Assembly: GCA_003168355.1 (NCBI GenBank)
Contig: PMSQ01000091.1
Location: 11,536 to 63,141, forward strand
From: Acidobacteriaceae bacterium
GTDB taxonomy: Bacteria; Acidobacteriota; Terriglobia; Terriglobales; Acidobacteriaceae
Reading direction: 5' to 3'
Length of the DNA: 51,606 nucleotides
Every line of letters begins with the position of its first letter. The stretch's first letter is position 1. Of the stretch, positions 50,464 through 51,606 are shown piece by piece. A program made the position numbers and the translations under genes. The notes under the pieces are model-generated. The model made no database searches. It was not told where the DNA came from and saw only the letters and a program-made list of their open reading frames with translations.

Positions 50464-51606
50464 CTACGATTTTGACCGCTGCGGAGTATGCTCCTCCCCC
50501 AGAAATACGAAGTACGAACAGTTCCACCATGACGTGGGCACGCTCCCGTGCGGCCGCGCGGTAAGGACAATGTTGTATTCACCCGTGCTGGCCGGGGCCA
50601 TCTCCCGGAGAACGTCTGCTTGCAACATCCCGGCTCGCGACTCTTGTCCCCCTGCCTGTTTTCCTTGCGGTTCGATCACCGCCAGCCGGGCCAGAAACTC
50701 GTGAAGCTCGACGCCGCGCCCCTGCCCAGAGACTACGAAAGAAACCTCTGCATCCAGTTCGGAGAAGTGCCAAGCCAGCGAGGCCGCCAGCTTCACCGCG
50801 CATTCGTAGGCCGGCTCGGAAATAAGACCAGCCGGGGGATTGTCGAAAACGATGCACAACTTGCGCTCATCTTCGCGGGTGAACTCGCGTACTTTCAATG
50901 AGCCGGATTTCGCCGTCGCCTTCCAGTCCACGTGGCGCGCCGAATCTTCCGGCATGTATTCGCGGATGAGGTGCAGATCGGAACCGCGTCCACGCACAAA
51001 ACTCTCCCACTCCCCGCGCACCAGCGGCAGAATTTCAAACAGCTCGTCGGGCGTCGCAAACGGCGGATAGACAATAATTTCGCGCTCCAAAGCAACATCC
51101 CGCGTCCTGGTTAGAAAGGCGAACGGAAACCGCGTGGCCACTCCAAAACTTGATTCGCAATACCGCCCGCGGCGTTCAAAAATCAGCTCAAGATCCGCCA
51201 TCAGCTGGGCGCCCGGCGGCAAGTACGGAAAATAAATCATCCCCTCGAAAATTCCCGGCGCAGACGGAGCCACATCCACTCGCCGCACTCGCCAGTCGCG
51301 AAGCTGCAGCCACTGATTTCCGGCAGGGCGGTTCAGTGGAAAAACGAACGTCGTCGGCTCCCACCGCCATTGCTTGCGGGCTTTCGTTTCTTTGCGCGCC
51401 GGCACCACGCGAATCGAAAACGAGGGCAGGAAGCGCCGCCGGTTGCGCAATGCAATTCGTCCCACCACCGGGCGCTCGGCAAAAACGTGCTCGGGCAGGC
51501 GCACTTCCAGTTGCAGGCCGCGCAGCACCAGCGCGGAAACCATGCCCGACACCAGAATCGCCGCCAGCATCGCCGCCACCACGATGTACAGCAGATTGTT
51601 TCCCGT
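50464..51606 (-). CDS. DUF58-domain membrane protein (partial)
   Basis: Reading continues in frame to the window edge (TGNNLLYIVVAAMLAAILVSG), so the gene starts beyond 51606. The visible 380 residues show a membrane helix, a beta-rich region (LQLEVRLPEHVFAERPVVGR) and the DUF58 motif with GSDLHLIREYMPEDSARHVDW, KATAKSGSLKVREFTREDER, a feature of proteins often encoded next to MoxR AAA+ ATPases and VWA proteins. They probably act in envelope assembly or stress. The usual second VWA-like part follows (LCIVFDNPPAGL). MoxR would be expected further right on the minus strand, outside the window. Confidence 0.9.
   Translation of the reverse strand, partial: TGNNLLYIVVAAMLAAILVSGMVSALVLRGLQLEVRLPEHVFAERPVVGRIALRNRRRFLPSFSIRVVPARKETKARKQWRWEPTTFVFPLNRPAGNQWLQLRDWRVRRVDVAPSAPGIFEGMIYFPYLPPGAQLMADLELIFERRGRYCESSFGVATRFPFAFLTRTRDVALEREIIVYPPFATPDELFEILPLVRGEWESFVRGRGSDLHLIREYMPEDSARHVDWKATAKSGSLKVREFTREDERKLCIVFDNPPAGLISEPAYECAVKLAASLAWHFSELDAEVSFVVSGQGRGVELHEFLARLAVIEPQGKQAGGQESRAGMLQADVLREMAPASTGEYNIVLTARPHGSVPTSWWNCSYFVFLGEEHTPQRSKS

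Overview
The window looks like a chromosomal segment of an acidobacterium (Acidobacteriota, probably Terriglobia/Koribacter-like). The inference rests on moderately high G+C, two proteins of the 'VWFA-related acidobacterial' type, a very large Oar-like TonB-dependent receptor with an N-terminal carboxypeptidase-regulatory-like domain, an Sm-like Hfq relative typical of that group, and many short palindromic intergenic repeats. No rRNA, tRNA, CRISPR array, prophage or intact insertion sequence was seen.

Layout. 1-2.4 kb: glyS (partial), glyQ and recO on the minus strand. 2.7-4.4 kb: a ferredoxin, a secreted glycine-rich protein and two tiny convergent genes, one of them Cys/His-rich. 4.4-8.4 kb: a fused aconitase/isopropylmalate dehydratase-family enzyme, an inositol-monophosphatase-like enzyme, an Hfq-like protein and a small secreted protein. 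8.5-17.1 kb: TonB-dependent receptor, VWFA protein, a MoaD-MoaE fusion and lon; lon carries a perfect HspR-type HAIR operator. 17.3-20.4 kb: a 1026-residue membrane protein of unknown function. 20.7-27.3 kb: prephenate dehydratase, a GNAT acetyltransferase, a membrane-anchored unknown, a second VWFA protein, a zinc-ribbon membrane protein, a zinc-ribbon M50 protease and a tandemly duplicated winged-helix protein. 27.6-33.7 kb: glutamine synthetase, then an ABC exporter whose ATPase and permease genes are separated by a DCC-thioredoxin/metallo-beta-lactamase fusion, then a VOC protein. 33.7-37.9 kb: a two-component system, a secreted unknown, a fatty-acid desaturase and a VOC protein. 37.9-45.9 kb: a pair of small unknowns, an MBL hydrolase, a beta-hydroxyacid dehydrogenase, a HigBA module with a frameshifted toxin, glycerate 2-kinase, an alpha/beta hydrolase, an M20 peptidase-family enzyme and an HTH/membrane-protein pair. 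45.9-51.6 kb: a DUF255 thioredoxin-domain protein, a 55-residue secreted peptide, a polytopic membrane protein, a CBS-domain protein and a partial DUF58 protein.

Most genes are ordinary housekeeping or envelope functions in short transcription units, several closed by clear hairpin terminators. Functional links visible from the sequence are glyQ-glyS, the coupled histidine kinase/response regulator, higBA, the ABC exporter with its embedded redox/hydrolase fusion, and the one-nucleotide-spaced HTH/membrane pair. The observations most worth a second look are: the HAIR operator at lon; the MoaD-MoaE fusion whose linker is encoded by an interspersed repeat also found between glyQ and glyS; the frameshift that removes the C-terminal catalytic residues of HigB; the DCC-MBL fusion inside the ABC operon; and the HTH plus two-helix membrane protein cassette near 45 kb.
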